From NCBI RefSeq assembly GCF_900543425.1, contig NZ_UQRQ01000026.1:1-41545 (forward strand): a stretch of DNA of 41,545 nucleotides. The letters are read 5' to 3'. Below the pieces are notes generated by a model that was not told the DNA's origin, did no database searches, and saw only the letters and a program-made list of their open reading frames with translations. Below are positions 1-8,530 of the stretch, one piece after another (position 1 is the first letter of the stretch; every line of letters begins with the position of its first letter). The position numbers and the translations under genes are program-made. The stretch comes from an uncultured Sanguibacteroides sp. (GTDB lineage Bacteria > Bacteroidota > Bacteroidia > Bacteroidales > Marinifilaceae).

Positions 1-1097
1 TTCAATTCAATAGTGCTATCGGACCGTACAAAGGAGGTTTACGTTTCCACCCGTCAGTAACTCTTGGCGGTTTGAAATTCTTGGGATTCGAACAAACTTT
101 CAAAAACTCTTTGACGACTCTTCCTATGGGTGGAGGTAAAGGAGGTTCTGACTTCAACCCGAAAGGAAAATCAGATAATGAAGTAATGCGTTTCTGCCAA
201 AGCTTCATGACTGAACTTTGCAAACACATCGGAGCTGATACCGACGTACCTGCCGGTGATATCGGTGTAGGTGGTCGTGAAATCGGTTTCTTGTTCGGAC
301 AATACAAGAGAATTCGTAACGAATTTGTCGGTGTATTAACCGGAAAGAACCGTGAATTCGGTGGTTCAAGAGTACGTCCGGAAGCTACCGGTTACGGTAC
401 CGTATATTTTGCTCAACATATGTTGGCAGAAAAGGGTGAAAAAATTGCCGGTAAAGTAGTTGCTTTATCTGGTTTCGGTAACGTTGCTTGGGGTGCCGCT
501 CAGAAATTAGTTCAATTAGGTGCTAAAGTTGTTACCATTTCTGGTCCTGACGGATATATCTATGACGAAAAAGGTCTTACTCAAGAAGGTGTAAACTATA
601 TGTTGGAACTTCGCGCAAGTAACAACGACGTTGTAGAACCGTATGCTAAGAAATTCGGTGCTAAATTCTTCGCGAAACGTAAACCGTGGGAAGTTAAATG
701 CGATATCGCATTCCCGTGTGCAATCCAAAACGAGTTGAACGAAGAAGATGCAAAACAATTAGTTGCTAACGGATGTAAGATGATCGTTGAAACCTCTAAC
801 ATGGGTTGTACCGCTGAGGCCGTTAAATACGCTAACGATCACATTACTTTCGCTCCGGGTAAAGCTGCTAACGCCGGTGGTGTTGCCGTTTCTGGTCTTG
901 AAATGAGCCAAAACTCTATGAGATATAGCTGGACTGCTGAAGAAGTAGACGCTAAATTATCTCAGATCATGAAAGACATCCACGATACTTGCGTTAAATT
1001 CGGTAAAAACGGAGACAAGATCGACTACGTGAAAGGTGCCAACATCGGTGGCTTTATCAAAGTTGCTGAAGCTATGTGCGCTCAAGGACATGTATAA
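1..1097 (+). CDS. gdhA: NADP-type glutamate dehydrogenase, 5' end missing
   Basis: This enzyme catalyses reversible reductive amination of 2-oxoglutarate with ammonia to give glutamate, the main entry of ammonia into metabolism. The reading frame is open from the first bases of the window (frame starting at base 3), so the gene begins upstream; an apparent TTG start at 72 is internal. Seen: the substrate-binding stretch GPYKGGLRFHPSV right at the window edge, the glycine-rich catalytic segment PMGGGKGGSDFNP, and a dinucleotide-binding fold with GFGNVAWGAAQK and the following ISGPDGY. About 364 residues are present of a family of roughly 445, so about 80 N-terminal residues are missing. The codon use is that of a highly expressed gene (GGT, GCT, AAA). 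It ends in a strong terminator and is convergent with the giant membrane protein gene that follows. Identification is secure; NADP rather than NAD preference is inferred from overall resemblance. Confidence 0.97.
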   Translation, partial: QFNSAIGPYKGGLRFHPSVTLGGLKFLGFEQTFKNSLTTLPMGGGKGGSDFNPKGKSDNEVMRFCQSFMTELCKHIGADTDVPAGDIGVGGREIGFLFGQYKRIRNEFVGVLTGKNREFGGSRVRPEATGYGTVYFAQHMLAEKGEKIAGKVVALSGFGNVAWGAAQKLVQLGAKVVTISGPDGYIYDEKGLTQEGVNYMLELRASNNDVVEPYAKKFGAKFFAKRKPWEVKCDIAFPCAIQNELNEEDAKQLVANGCKMIVETSNMGCTAEAVKYANDHITFAPGKAANAGGVAVSGLEMSQNSMRYSWTAEEVDAKLSQIMKDIHDTCVKFGKNGDKIDYVKGANIGGFIKVAEAMCAQGHV

Positions 1098-1112
1098 TCA
1101 AAGTCTTTATAT

Positions 1113-1146
1113 AAAAAAACCGCTTCCAAAAAGAAGCGGTTTTTTT
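1113..1146 (+). terminator. Bidirectional intrinsic terminator
   Basis: An 8-bp perfect stem (ACCGCTTC at 1119-1126 with GAAGCGGT at 1133-1140) is flanked by an A-run on its left and a T-run on its right. It can therefore end transcription both of glutamate dehydrogenase (plus) and of the convergent giant membrane protein gene (minus). Confidence 0.92.
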
Positions 1147-1168
1147 GTCCCCCCAACCGACACCTTCT

Positions 1169-1259
1169 AAATTAATTTTTGATTTATGATTTACGATTTA
1201 TGATTAAATGCTGATCTTACCCTCTTTAAATCGTAAATCTAAAATCCGAAATCGTAAAT
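1169..1259. repeat. 91-base direct repeat, copy 1
   Basis: An AT-rich intergenic sequence that recurs at 9210-9300 in the same orientation and with the same length. By hand alignment 83 of 91 bases match, with all differences in the middle. Its two ends are imperfect inverted repeats of each other (TGATTTACGATTTA against TAAATCGTAAATC), so each copy could fold. A partial third copy lies at about 9534-9571. No coding potential is seen. The family is unnamed here; it may be a dispersed intergenic repeat of the genome. Confidence 0.85.
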
Positions 1260-1306
1260 CATTCCAATCACCCAATCTCTAAATCACTCAATCATTATAT
1301 CTTTAA

Positions 1307-4300
1307 TCATTCTATTTTTATCCACTTTACCGCATCCGCCACAATAGCCACATCCTTCCTTCTCTGAACCTCCTTATCGGAAAGCACCACTTTCGCTTCC
1401 CCCGCCGGAAAATCGTACTCCCCAAGCAAGGCCCAGTCACGAGAGCTTATATGCTTGGGTATAGCGATATCTAAATTCACGGCTACGTCCTCTGTTTTAT
1501 CCCCGTGGAAAACCGTGTAATGATAAACTACTCCTCCCGGTCTGCCAGGCCCGCGTACAAGAGATCGTCTATACACTTTCGCCACTACCCGGTAACGTCC
1601 CGCCTCCGGGAGATTTACCCGCCACGTGGCTGTCGATTTACCCTCTCCCCCGCCAATGCAGTAACATCCCCGGATCGAGTCTCCCTCCGCCTCCATCGTG
1701 ATCACCTGTTCCCAACGAGAGGTCTCTCCATCCTGGAAATTCCGCACACGGGGTGCCTTCCGGAACCATTTTTGAAACCAGGTGAGGTTACCGTCCACCA
1801 GCTCGAAACCGGCATCTTGGTCATCTACCACGAACTCGTTCTTGTTCTCGCTCGCCAGAAATTCTTCTACCGGGATAGTGCGCCATTCCCCGCCAAGTTC
1901 CCAGGGTTCTCCATCCTCACGGTTCTTCCTCGCGGGAAAACGAAAAAAACTCGGGCGATTCGTCGATAACCAGGTATTCAAGTGAAAAGAGTCCCCCTTC
2001 ACCACGAACGAGAAAGATTTCACCTCCCCGGGCTCTATATAACAGCTGACACGATCTATCTCGGCGACGCTACCGTACTCGATGGAGACCACGCCTCCCG
2101 TCTTACCGGCGTTCATGATCTTTCCCTCGAGTTTGGAAAGCCCGGTAACGGGATCGTAAAGCACCACCTCGTCCCTCGTTTTAAAATATTGCTCGTGCCT
2201 GGTCGCCATCCAATCCTCTACAAGACTATTCATGTCAAATCCCCAGCGAGTCCCCCACCTCTCCAGCAGCGAGTCATAATCTATCTCGCCACGAGCGTGT
2301 CGATACAAGCTATCTAAACAATACCGCAATTCCCTCTCGGGAACACGCAACGTCAACCTGATCAAAAGATCCTGTGTCTTCATGTGAAACACTTGGTTCC
2401 TGATACCCCTCTCCGAACCCGAGTCCGATAAAAGATCCAGCAAGGTTCGACCGGTGAAATAATCGTGAAACGATTTTTGACCGGCAAAAATCATCCCGGA
2501 TATACTCTGGCTTTTATTCATAACACGTGTTTGTCTCTCTAACCTTCCAAACACTTTACCCATGAACGGGTATTTTAAAGAATAAACCCAAACATTCGAT
2601 TCCGCACCAAGTGTTCTCACGGGACTATCCGCCACGTAAGTAACTTTTACTTTTTGCCGGCCGAGGTCCAACAAGGGATGACTCCCCCGCTGCCTGATTA
2701 CGCCGTCAATCAACCGGCTATGCAGGTCATCACATGCTGATAAAAAGTCTTCCCCGGTCTTGACCTTACCGGCCTTCATCACCCCGGTCATGTCCAGGTC
2801 GAATCCCCGCTCGTGAAAAAAGACCATCCCAGGTTCTACCAGTCCACCCGAGGATTTCCCCTCGTGAGAGAATAAATGAAAAGAAACCGGCACTTCCGAC
2901 AAGTAAAGATAAGGCCACCCCGGTTCATACCACGACATCGACAGGAAGTTCCTGTAATCGTACCAGTACATCGGGGGATTTTTACTCAACCTGGAGAAAG
3001 CCTCGCGACTCGCGCCCGAGAAAATCGATCTCAACCTGTCTCCCCACCCGGTCAAATTAACCTGGAAACCGAACGTTTTATCTACCGGCAAGTTATAGTC
3101 TTTAACGTTAGCACCGTATAACGAGATTCCGTTCAACGGGTTCCGGCTGGTAAAACGAATTTCATCTCCCGTCTTCCCCGGTACCCCCTGAGAGATTACC
3201 GTTTTCTGGAGGGGAGATTCCACGACTAAAGAAAAGCGAGTGAAATCACGACCCGTTGCCATCGGCATAAAAGGATTAACCGGGGGAATGGCCACCGGGT
3301 ACCAACCGCTGGCCGGGGTTAACAGGAGCAAATTATGCTCGACGAAAGCACCGCGACGACCCGTCGGGAAAAAACGATCCCCGTGAAAAACGTCCTCGTG
3401 TTCCTCGCTCGAAAGGTGCAAGTCACAATAACGGTCATCGATCCTCCCCTCGTACGCCAGCCGCAAGGATAGAGTGTCCCCCGGTGCCAAAGATCGATCG
3501 ATCAAAACAAATTGCCCGTCACGGTCGTGAGACAAGGCGTTCTCCCCGGATTTCACCGACAAGACACGCAAACCGGGGTTTAAAAACAAGACGATTCGAT
3601 TCAAATCCCGTTTCCCGGGGTTATAAACCAGCAGGTCGCTCTCCGCCTTCAACCCCTTGCCCGTTTGACGCAATCGGATAGCGTGTCTCCTTACCCGGCA
3701 GGTTTCCTCGCGCCAGTTACGCTCGAAACTCGAACGGTAATCTTCACGAGTCGACCGGTCCCGGTAATGAGAGTATTCCAGCAAAACGCCACAACCGAGG
3801 CCCGCCAAAACGAGCAAGATCCCGCCCGAGGCATGACGCTTCCGGGTGCTCGACCGGTTGGGCAAGCGCCTCATGTATTTTACACCCCACGCCAAAAAGC
3901 CCAGGCCGACCAACGTGTAAATCGAACGATGCAACAAGTAACGGGAAAGATTCACGTGTCCCACCAGACCCGAGAATAAATTAGGAACGCCGCTACCCGT
4001 GTAATCGAGCGTCCCGTGCTGGAAGTAAGGCAACCAGAACAAGCAACCGATCAACCACGCCACGGCAAGACTGATCGACAAAAAACGGGAACCGGAAACA
4101 CTACTGATCCACAAGGAGAGACCTGCCACTAACAGCCAAGACGGGATATTTAACGTCAACAGGTAAAACAGGTAATAACCCCACCCCACCGGGGCAAGAC
4201 TGGTTAAATTGACAACAAGAACGGAAAGCAAAATCACCACGACATTAACCAGGCAGAAAAGAACGAGGTTACCAGTAATAATTCCCCAGTAGAAAGTCGT

Positions 4301-4603
4301 GTTACCTGCCGGGCGAGCCTGTAAACTCTCCAGGGCTCCCGGCCTACTTAACCGGCGGGGAATATCCGCCATCATTACCGCCAAAAACAACGATTGAATA
4401 ACGCCATACAGGTAAGCGTTAACCAAAGGCATGGAGCAAGGCAAAGCCATCATCTTCCAGTTCACACCACCTTGTCCCTGCCAGTAAACGTGACACGACA
4501 CGATCCCGATCAACGAGAACAAGACAAAAAAACGAAAGATCCAACTTCGACTCTGCTGTTTTATCTCGTACACCGCCACGTGAAAGGACAAACACGTGTT
4601 CAT
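1307..4603 (-). CDS. Giant ABC-2 permease-like protein with degenerate M1-peptidase ectodomain and golvesin-type C-terminus (paralog B)
   Basis: A 1098-residue protein. Residues 1 to about 280 hold about seven hydrophobic segments (near 23-41, 62-80, 105-133, 143-165, 171-192, 229-246, 261-277), arranged like the membrane part of ABC-2 permeases. Residues of about 295-800 resemble the M1 aminopeptidase fold: a beta-rich start, a segment ending in LLLLTPASGWYPVA, and GLVEPGMVFFHERG where active enzymes have GAMENWG-type residues. The zinc motif HExxH that should follow is absent (the place reads LHSRLIDGVIR), so peptidase activity is not expected. After a further beta-rich stretch, the last 140 or so residues match golvesin/xanthan-lyase-type domains (GGGEGKSTATW, EAGRYRV, VADAVKW). 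The start agrees with that of the neighbouring paralog at 5027-8338. No ATPase gene adjoins it; the nearest is at 12096-13016. Topology (ectodomain in the periplasm) and any transport role are inferred. Substrate is unknown. Confidence 0.85.
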   Translation of the reverse strand: MNTCLSFHVAVYEIKQQSRSWIFRFFVLFSLIGIVSCHVYWQGQGGVNWKMMALPCSMPLVNAYLYGVIQSLFLAVMMADIPRRLSRPGALESLQARPAGNTTFYWGIITGNLVLFCLVNVVVILLSVLVVNLTSLAPVGWGYYLFYLLTLNIPSWLLVAGLSLWISSVSGSRFLSISLAVAWLIGCLFWLPYFQHGTLDYTGSGVPNLFSGLVGHVNLSRYLLHRSIYTLVGLGFLAWGVKYMRRLPNRSSTRKRHASGGILLVLAGLGCGVLLEYSHYRDRSTREDYRSSFERNWREETCRVRRHAIRLRQTGKGLKAESDLLVYNPGKRDLNRIVLFLNPGLRVLSVKSGENALSHDRDGQFVLIDRSLAPGDTLSLRLAYEGRIDDRYCDLHLSSEEHEDVFHGDRFFPTGRRGAFVEHNLLLLTPASGWYPVAIPPVNPFMPMATGRDFTRFSLVVESPLQKTVISQGVPGKTGDEIRFTSRNPLNGISLYGANVKDYNLPVDKTFGFQVNLTGWGDRLRSIFSGASREAFSRLSKNPPMYWYDYRNFLSMSWYEPGWPYLYLSEVPVSFHLFSHEGKSSGGLVEPGMVFFHERGFDLDMTGVMKAGKVKTGEDFLSACDDLHSRLIDGVIRQRGSHPLLDLGRQKVKVTYVADSPVRTLGAESNVWVYSLKYPFMGKVFGRLERQTRVMNKSQSISGMIFAGQKSFHDYFTGRTLLDLLSDSGSERGIRNQVFHMKTQDLLIRLTLRVPERELRYCLDSLYRHARGEIDYDSLLERWGTRWGFDMNSLVEDWMATRHEQYFKTRDEVVLYDPVTGLSKLEGKIMNAGKTGGVVSIEYGSVAEIDRVSCYIEPGEVKSFSFVVKGDSFHLNTWLSTNRPSFFRFPARKNREDGEPWELGGEWRTIPVEEFLASENKNEFVVDDQDAGFELVDGNLTWFQKWFRKAPRVRNFQDGETSRWEQVITMEAEGDSIRGCYCIGGGEGKSTATWRVNLPEAGRYRVVAKVYRRSLVRGPGRPGGVVYHYTVFHGDKTEDVAVNLDIAIPKHISSRDWALLGEYDFPAGEAKVVLSDKEVQRRKDVAIVADAVKWIKIE

Positions 4604-5026
4604 AAGCTTTCAATTTAGGTTTAGCCTCACTAATATAGATATTTAAATCTTTAAATCAAACTGTTACCCCGAAAATAGACATCGTACTTATCGAAAAACA
4701 CAAAGCAGGACAGGAATACATTTTTCAATTTATGCAATCCCATCCTACTAATATAGTTACAATACGATATAATTCCGGTCAAATAAAAGCAACCAAATCC
4801 TTCGCCTAAAATCATCATATGGAATTTATATCGTCAAGCCTTAGCCACACCTATGCAAACACATTAAATTTCCAGACCAGACCTTTCTGAAACAGATTCG
4901 AAAAATTAAATACAAAACTTTTTCGTCCATACATAAAACATCATGATTCAAAATCGCAAATCATTTGCAATCGTTACTTTACCCCGTCCCTAAGTGCTAC
5001 CTAAATGTTATTTAAATAATAACTTC
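4604..5026. other. 423-base intergenic leader between the two giant genes
   Basis: AT-rich, with no open frame that resembles a protein. No clear TAnnTTTG promoter was found for the minus-strand gene that starts at 4603. It contains the motif at 4976-5001 that also occurs upstream of the other giant gene, and next to it an AT-rich palindromic stretch (GTTATTTAAATAATAAC at about 5008-5024), just after the stop codon of the upstream giant. Confidence 0.6.
4976..5001 (-). repeat. Shared leader motif, copy upstream of paralog B
   Basis: On the minus strand this reads GGTAGCACTTAGGGACGGGG followed by TAAAGT. The same 26-27 bases, with one substitution and one inserted base, occur at 8489-8515 upstream of the other giant gene and in the same orientation. 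In this copy the flanking inverted repeat that makes a stem in the other copy is mostly lost. Confidence 0.7.
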
Positions 5027-8000
5027 TTATTTCAATTTTATAAACTTCACGGCATCCGCCACGATAGCCACCTCTTTCCGCCGACGTACCTCCTTATCCG
5101 AGAGAGTTACACTCACCTCGCCTGCCGGAAGATCGTATTCTCCAATAAGGGCCCAGCCCGAAGACCCGGATAGCTCTGCATCCAAACTGACCTCCGCTTT
5201 CTCCTCCCGCTCCCCGAAAGAGAGCGTGTAATAGTAGATAATTCCGGAATCGTCAAAAGAGATTCCGCCCGACGGTGAGTCCGAAAATTCGGGTGGTCGC
5301 GTGTAGACACGATATACTTTTCCCATGACCCGGTAGCGTCCCGCCTCCGGAATATCCGCCCGCCATGTCGCGGTAGACTTTCCGGAACCGCCGCCGATAT
5401 AATGATACCCCCGGATAGCATCGCCGCAAGCATCGGCATCTATCACTCGCTGCCAGCGTCTGGCATCTCCTCCCGCTTGAGTGTAACCTACAAGTAAGGG
5501 AGTAGCCTTCCGTCCCTTCTGGAACCACGAGAGATTACCGTTCTTTACCTCGAATCCGGCATCCTGATCATCGACTATAAACTCGTTCGGATTTTCATTT
5601 TTCAGAAATTCGGATACCGGTACGGGACGCCACTCTTGTATCAACTCCCAGGTTTTTTCCAATACCTCAGCTTTTCTGTTTTCTAAAGTAAAAACCGCCG
5701 GACGATTAGCCGATAAGCCGGTATTGATACACATAACAGGTCCATCGGTCACAAAAACAAAAGCTTTTACCTCCCCCGGTTCCAAACAACAAACACTACG
5801 TTGCATTTTATTCAAAGGACCGTATTCTATAGAAACAATCCCCCTGTATTTCCCGGCATTCATAATCATTCCCTCGGTTTTGTAACGCCCGGAAGCAGGA
5901 TCAAAATAACTCACGGCATCTCTCACTTTAAAATATTGTTCGTTCTTCGTGGTAATCCAATCCGTTATGATATCCTCCACGTTTACCCCCCAACGTACAC
6001 TCCATGCCTGTAACAGGGAATCATAATCCACTTCCCCCATCCGGAAACGATACAAACTATCCAAACTTTGTCTCAGTTCCTGTCCCGGGATATCCAAGGT
6101 CAATCGAATCCATAAATCCTCCAATTTATCCAATAACTCGACTTTCTCGTTCTCCGATAATATATCCGTCAAAGAACGTCCGATAAAAAAACCGTTATCC
6201 TCCTTTTTCACACTCATCGGAGCAAACATTTTTGTTATTCCCCGTCCCGTACTGAAATTCTTTGAAAACAATTCCTCAAATATTTTCCCCATGAAAGGAT
6301 ATCTTAAAGCGTGCACCCAAACCCGTTGAACCTCATTCAAAGAAGAGCCGTTATTATCATTTTCCGAATAATCCCAGCCAAACATTGTCTCTTTCTTCTT
6401 AAGATCCATCAAGGGATGACTATCCTGTTGTTTCCGCTTAGAAAAGAATACTCCGTCATACAGGGCATAAACGACCTTCGAAAAAACCTCCTCGTTTTCA
6501 ATTTTATCGATAGCCATGACTTGAACAATATTCATATCAAATCCCCGTTCCCGCAAAAATATCATCCCCGGTTCCACTAACCCGGCCTCCGGTTTTCCCG
6601 CATGAGAATCCGAACGGAACGACACCGGAACTTCCAACAAGTTCAGGTACGGAGTCTCCGGCTCATACCAACTCCCTGATCGATAACTTCCGAATGCGCT
6701 CAAAAGCGGAAATTCCTTCCAGGAGATAAAATCGACCTGACTTATTTGGGATAAACTCTTCACAAACCGTTTATCCCGAGTTTCGGTACTTAATCGCAAA
6801 CCAAATGCTTCATCTAACGGGATGGTATAACATTGATAATTGGCCCCGCATAAAGAGATCCCGTTCAACATATTATGACACACGAACGTAATGGTTCCTT
6901 CCGCTTTAAACTTCTGACCCTGAGAAATAATCTCCTTTTGCAACGGGTGTTCCACCTCCAACCGGAAACGGGTAAAATCCCGACCCGTGGCCATGGGCAT
7001 AAAAGGATTCACGGGAGGTATCGCCACCGGGTACCACGCCGAGGCAGGGGTCAATAAAAGCAACTCTTTTTCTACAAAAGCTCCACGACGACCCGTGGCA
7101 AAAAAACGATCGTTAGAAAAAGGATTCTCGTACACCGTATCCCTCAAGTGCAAATCACAAAAACGATCGTCGATTTTCCCCTCGTAAGCCACCTGCACGC
7201 GTAAAGAATCCCTCGCTCCCAAAGGACGATCGATCAGGATAAACTGGTGATCCCGCCGGTAAGCCAAATCGCTTCCTCCCGACCGTAAACCCGTTACCCG
7301 TAAACCGGGATTCAAAACCAAAACGACCCGATCCAGCACCTCCCGCCCCGGGTTATAAACCGTCAACTCGCTCTTCGCCTTCAATTTCCTACCCTCCTGT
7401 CTCAACGTGATCGCATTACTCCTCACCCGGCAAGTTCTCTCCTGCCAATTCCGCCGGAAACTATCCCGGTAGTCCGTCCGTACCTGCCGATCCCGGTAAT
7501 AGGAATTTTCCAACGCCATGCCGCAGAGTAACCCGGCTATTACCAAAAAAACACCTAAACAACGATTTAGCCTTAAACCAACCGTACCATTCGACAAACG
7601 CTTCATCTTTCCAGCACTCCAGACTAACAACCCCGTCCCCGCCAAAAAATACGTCAACCGGTGCAACAAATAGCCGCACGGGTTCACGTGCCCCGTGATT
7701 CCCGAGAACAAATTCGGGATCCCGCCCGCCATATAATCCAGCGTACCGTGAACCTGATAAGGCAGCCAGAAGATCGATCCCACTAACCAACACACGGGTA
7801 TCACCATCGCCAGTACACGGGAACGGAACAAATAACTCAACCACAACGTCAACCCGCCGACAAACACCCACGAGGGAATCGTCAACGTCAACAAGTAAAA
7901 AAGGTAGTATTTTAAACTCAACGGGGCTAAACTTGCTAAATTGACCGCCAAGACAGAAACCGTGATCACGACGATATCGACCAGCAGAAAAAGCATAAGA

Positions 8001-8338
8001 TTTCCCAAGATCACACCCCAGTAATAAGTTGCGTTCCCCACCGGACGGGCGTAAAGACTTTCTATAGCCCCCGTCCGTGCCAATCGCCGGGGCACATCCG
8101 CCAGCATCACGATCAAAAAAACCGACTGTACCACCCCGAAAAGGTAAGCATTCACCAACGGCATGGAGCAAGGCAACGCCACCATCTTCCAGTTACCGCT
8201 ATTCCCCCATCCTTGCCAATACGCATGACACCCCACCACCCCGATCAGGGCCAGCAACACGAAAAATAAAAACGTCCGGCTCCGGCTTTGCTGCTTCAGC
8301 TCGTATACCGCTACCAAAATCAAATCACGCCAATTCAT
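5027..8338 (-). CDS. Giant ABC-2 permease-like protein with degenerate M1-peptidase ectodomain and golvesin-type C-terminus (paralog A)
   Basis: A 1103-residue paralog of the protein at 1307-4603, collinear over its whole length, with near-identical blocks (for example GRRGAFVE, TPASAWYPVAIPPVNPF, and ATGRDFTRF). The first 280 or so residues are a multi-helix membrane region beginning VAVYELKQQSRS. The ectodomain has the M1-like sequence GLVEPGMIFLRERG but no HExxH. The C-terminal domain carries GGGSGKSTATW, EAGRYRV and VADAVKF. The tandem pair most likely arose by duplication; the middle of the ectodomain (about residues 560-760) has diverged most, which suggests different ligands. Coding DNA is richer in GC than the adjacent small gene at 8531-8974. 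A possible promoter -7 box (TATCTTTG on the minus strand) lies at 8532-8539. As for its paralog, function is unknown: candidates are a transport component or an envelope sensor/binding protein. Confidence 0.85.
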   Translation of the reverse strand: MNWRDLILVAVYELKQQSRSRTFLFFVLLALIGVVGCHAYWQGWGNSGNWKMVALPCSMPLVNAYLFGVVQSVFLIVMLADVPRRLARTGAIESLYARPVGNATYYWGVILGNLMLFLLVDIVVITVSVLAVNLASLAPLSLKYYLFYLLTLTIPSWVFVGGLTLWLSYLFRSRVLAMVIPVCWLVGSIFWLPYQVHGTLDYMAGGIPNLFSGITGHVNPCGYLLHRLTYFLAGTGLLVWSAGKMKRLSNGTVGLRLNRCLGVFLVIAGLLCGMALENSYYRDRQVRTDYRDSFRRNWQERTCRVRSNAITLRQEGRKLKAKSELTVYNPGREVLDRVVLVLNPGLRVTGLRSGGSDLAYRRDHQFILIDRPLGARDSLRVQVAYEGKIDDRFCDLHLRDTVYENPFSNDRFFATGRRGAFVEKELLLLTPASAWYPVAIPPVNPFMPMATGRDFTRFRLEVEHPLQKEIISQGQKFKAEGTITFVCHNMLNGISLCGANYQCYTIPLDEAFGLRLSTETRDKRFVKSLSQISQVDFISWKEFPLLSAFGSYRSGSWYEPETPYLNLLEVPVSFRSDSHAGKPEAGLVEPGMIFLRERGFDMNIVQVMAIDKIENEEVFSKVVYALYDGVFFSKRKQQDSHPLMDLKKKETMFGWDYSENDNNGSSLNEVQRVWVHALRYPFMGKIFEELFSKNFSTGRGITKMFAPMSVKKEDNGFFIGRSLTDILSENEKVELLDKLEDLWIRLTLDIPGQELRQSLDSLYRFRMGEVDYDSLLQAWSVRWGVNVEDIITDWITTKNEQYFKVRDAVSYFDPASGRYKTEGMIMNAGKYRGIVSIEYGPLNKMQRSVCCLEPGEVKAFVFVTDGPVMCINTGLSANRPAVFTLENRKAEVLEKTWELIQEWRPVPVSEFLKNENPNEFIVDDQDAGFEVKNGNLSWFQKGRKATPLLVGYTQAGGDARRWQRVIDADACGDAIRGYHYIGGGSGKSTATWRADIPEAGRYRVMGKVYRVYTRPPEFSDSPSGGISFDDSGIIYYYTLSFGEREEKAEVSLDAELSGSSGWALIGEYDLPAGEVSVTLSDKEVRRRKEVAIVADAVKFIKLK

Positions 8339-8409
8339 ACTATTTTATTTTTAAGTTAACACCACACATCTATTGTAAATTTTAAATTGTAGATTGACAA
8401 TTATTCTGT

Positions 8410-8461
8410 GATTAAGAGATTCTGTGATTAAATGATTTAACTGCAACAGAATCTCTTAATC
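8410..8461. repeat. Perfect 16-bp inverted repeat in the leader of paralog A
   Basis: GATTAAGAGATTCTGT at 8410-8425 is repeated as its exact reverse complement at 8446-8461, with a 20-base spacer. It lies between the Ig-like gene and the giant gene. No T-run follows on either strand, so it is not a standard terminator; an RNA-stability, processing or attenuation hairpin, or a small mobile-element remnant, are possible. Confidence 0.8.
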
Positions 8462-8484
8462 TATTATTTACATGCATTAATTGA

Positions 8485-8515
8485 TAGCACTTTAACCCCG
8501 TCCCGAAGTGCTACC
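8485..8515 (-). repeat. Shared leader motif with stem-loop, copy upstream of paralog A
   Basis: The stem TAGCACTT (8485-8492) pairs with AAGTGCTA (8506-8513) around a GC-rich 13-base loop. The core 8489-8515 matches 4976-5001. It sits in the untranslated region upstream of the giant gene and just downstream of the Ig-like gene, so it could be a regulatory RNA element or a protein site common to the two giant genes. Confidence 0.7.
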
Positions 8516-8530
8516 GAAATATTATCGGAA

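Noticed and set aside
2796..2830. HERGF in the giant protein as a zinc-peptidase motif
   Set aside because: The motif needs HExxH; here the last residue is Phe, and the paralog has RERGF, so it is the conserved loop and not a zinc site.
7461..8171. Minus-strand open frame of 236 codons inside the giant gene at 5027-8338
   Set aside because: Wholly inside a real gene in another frame on the same strand; no domain, odd composition.
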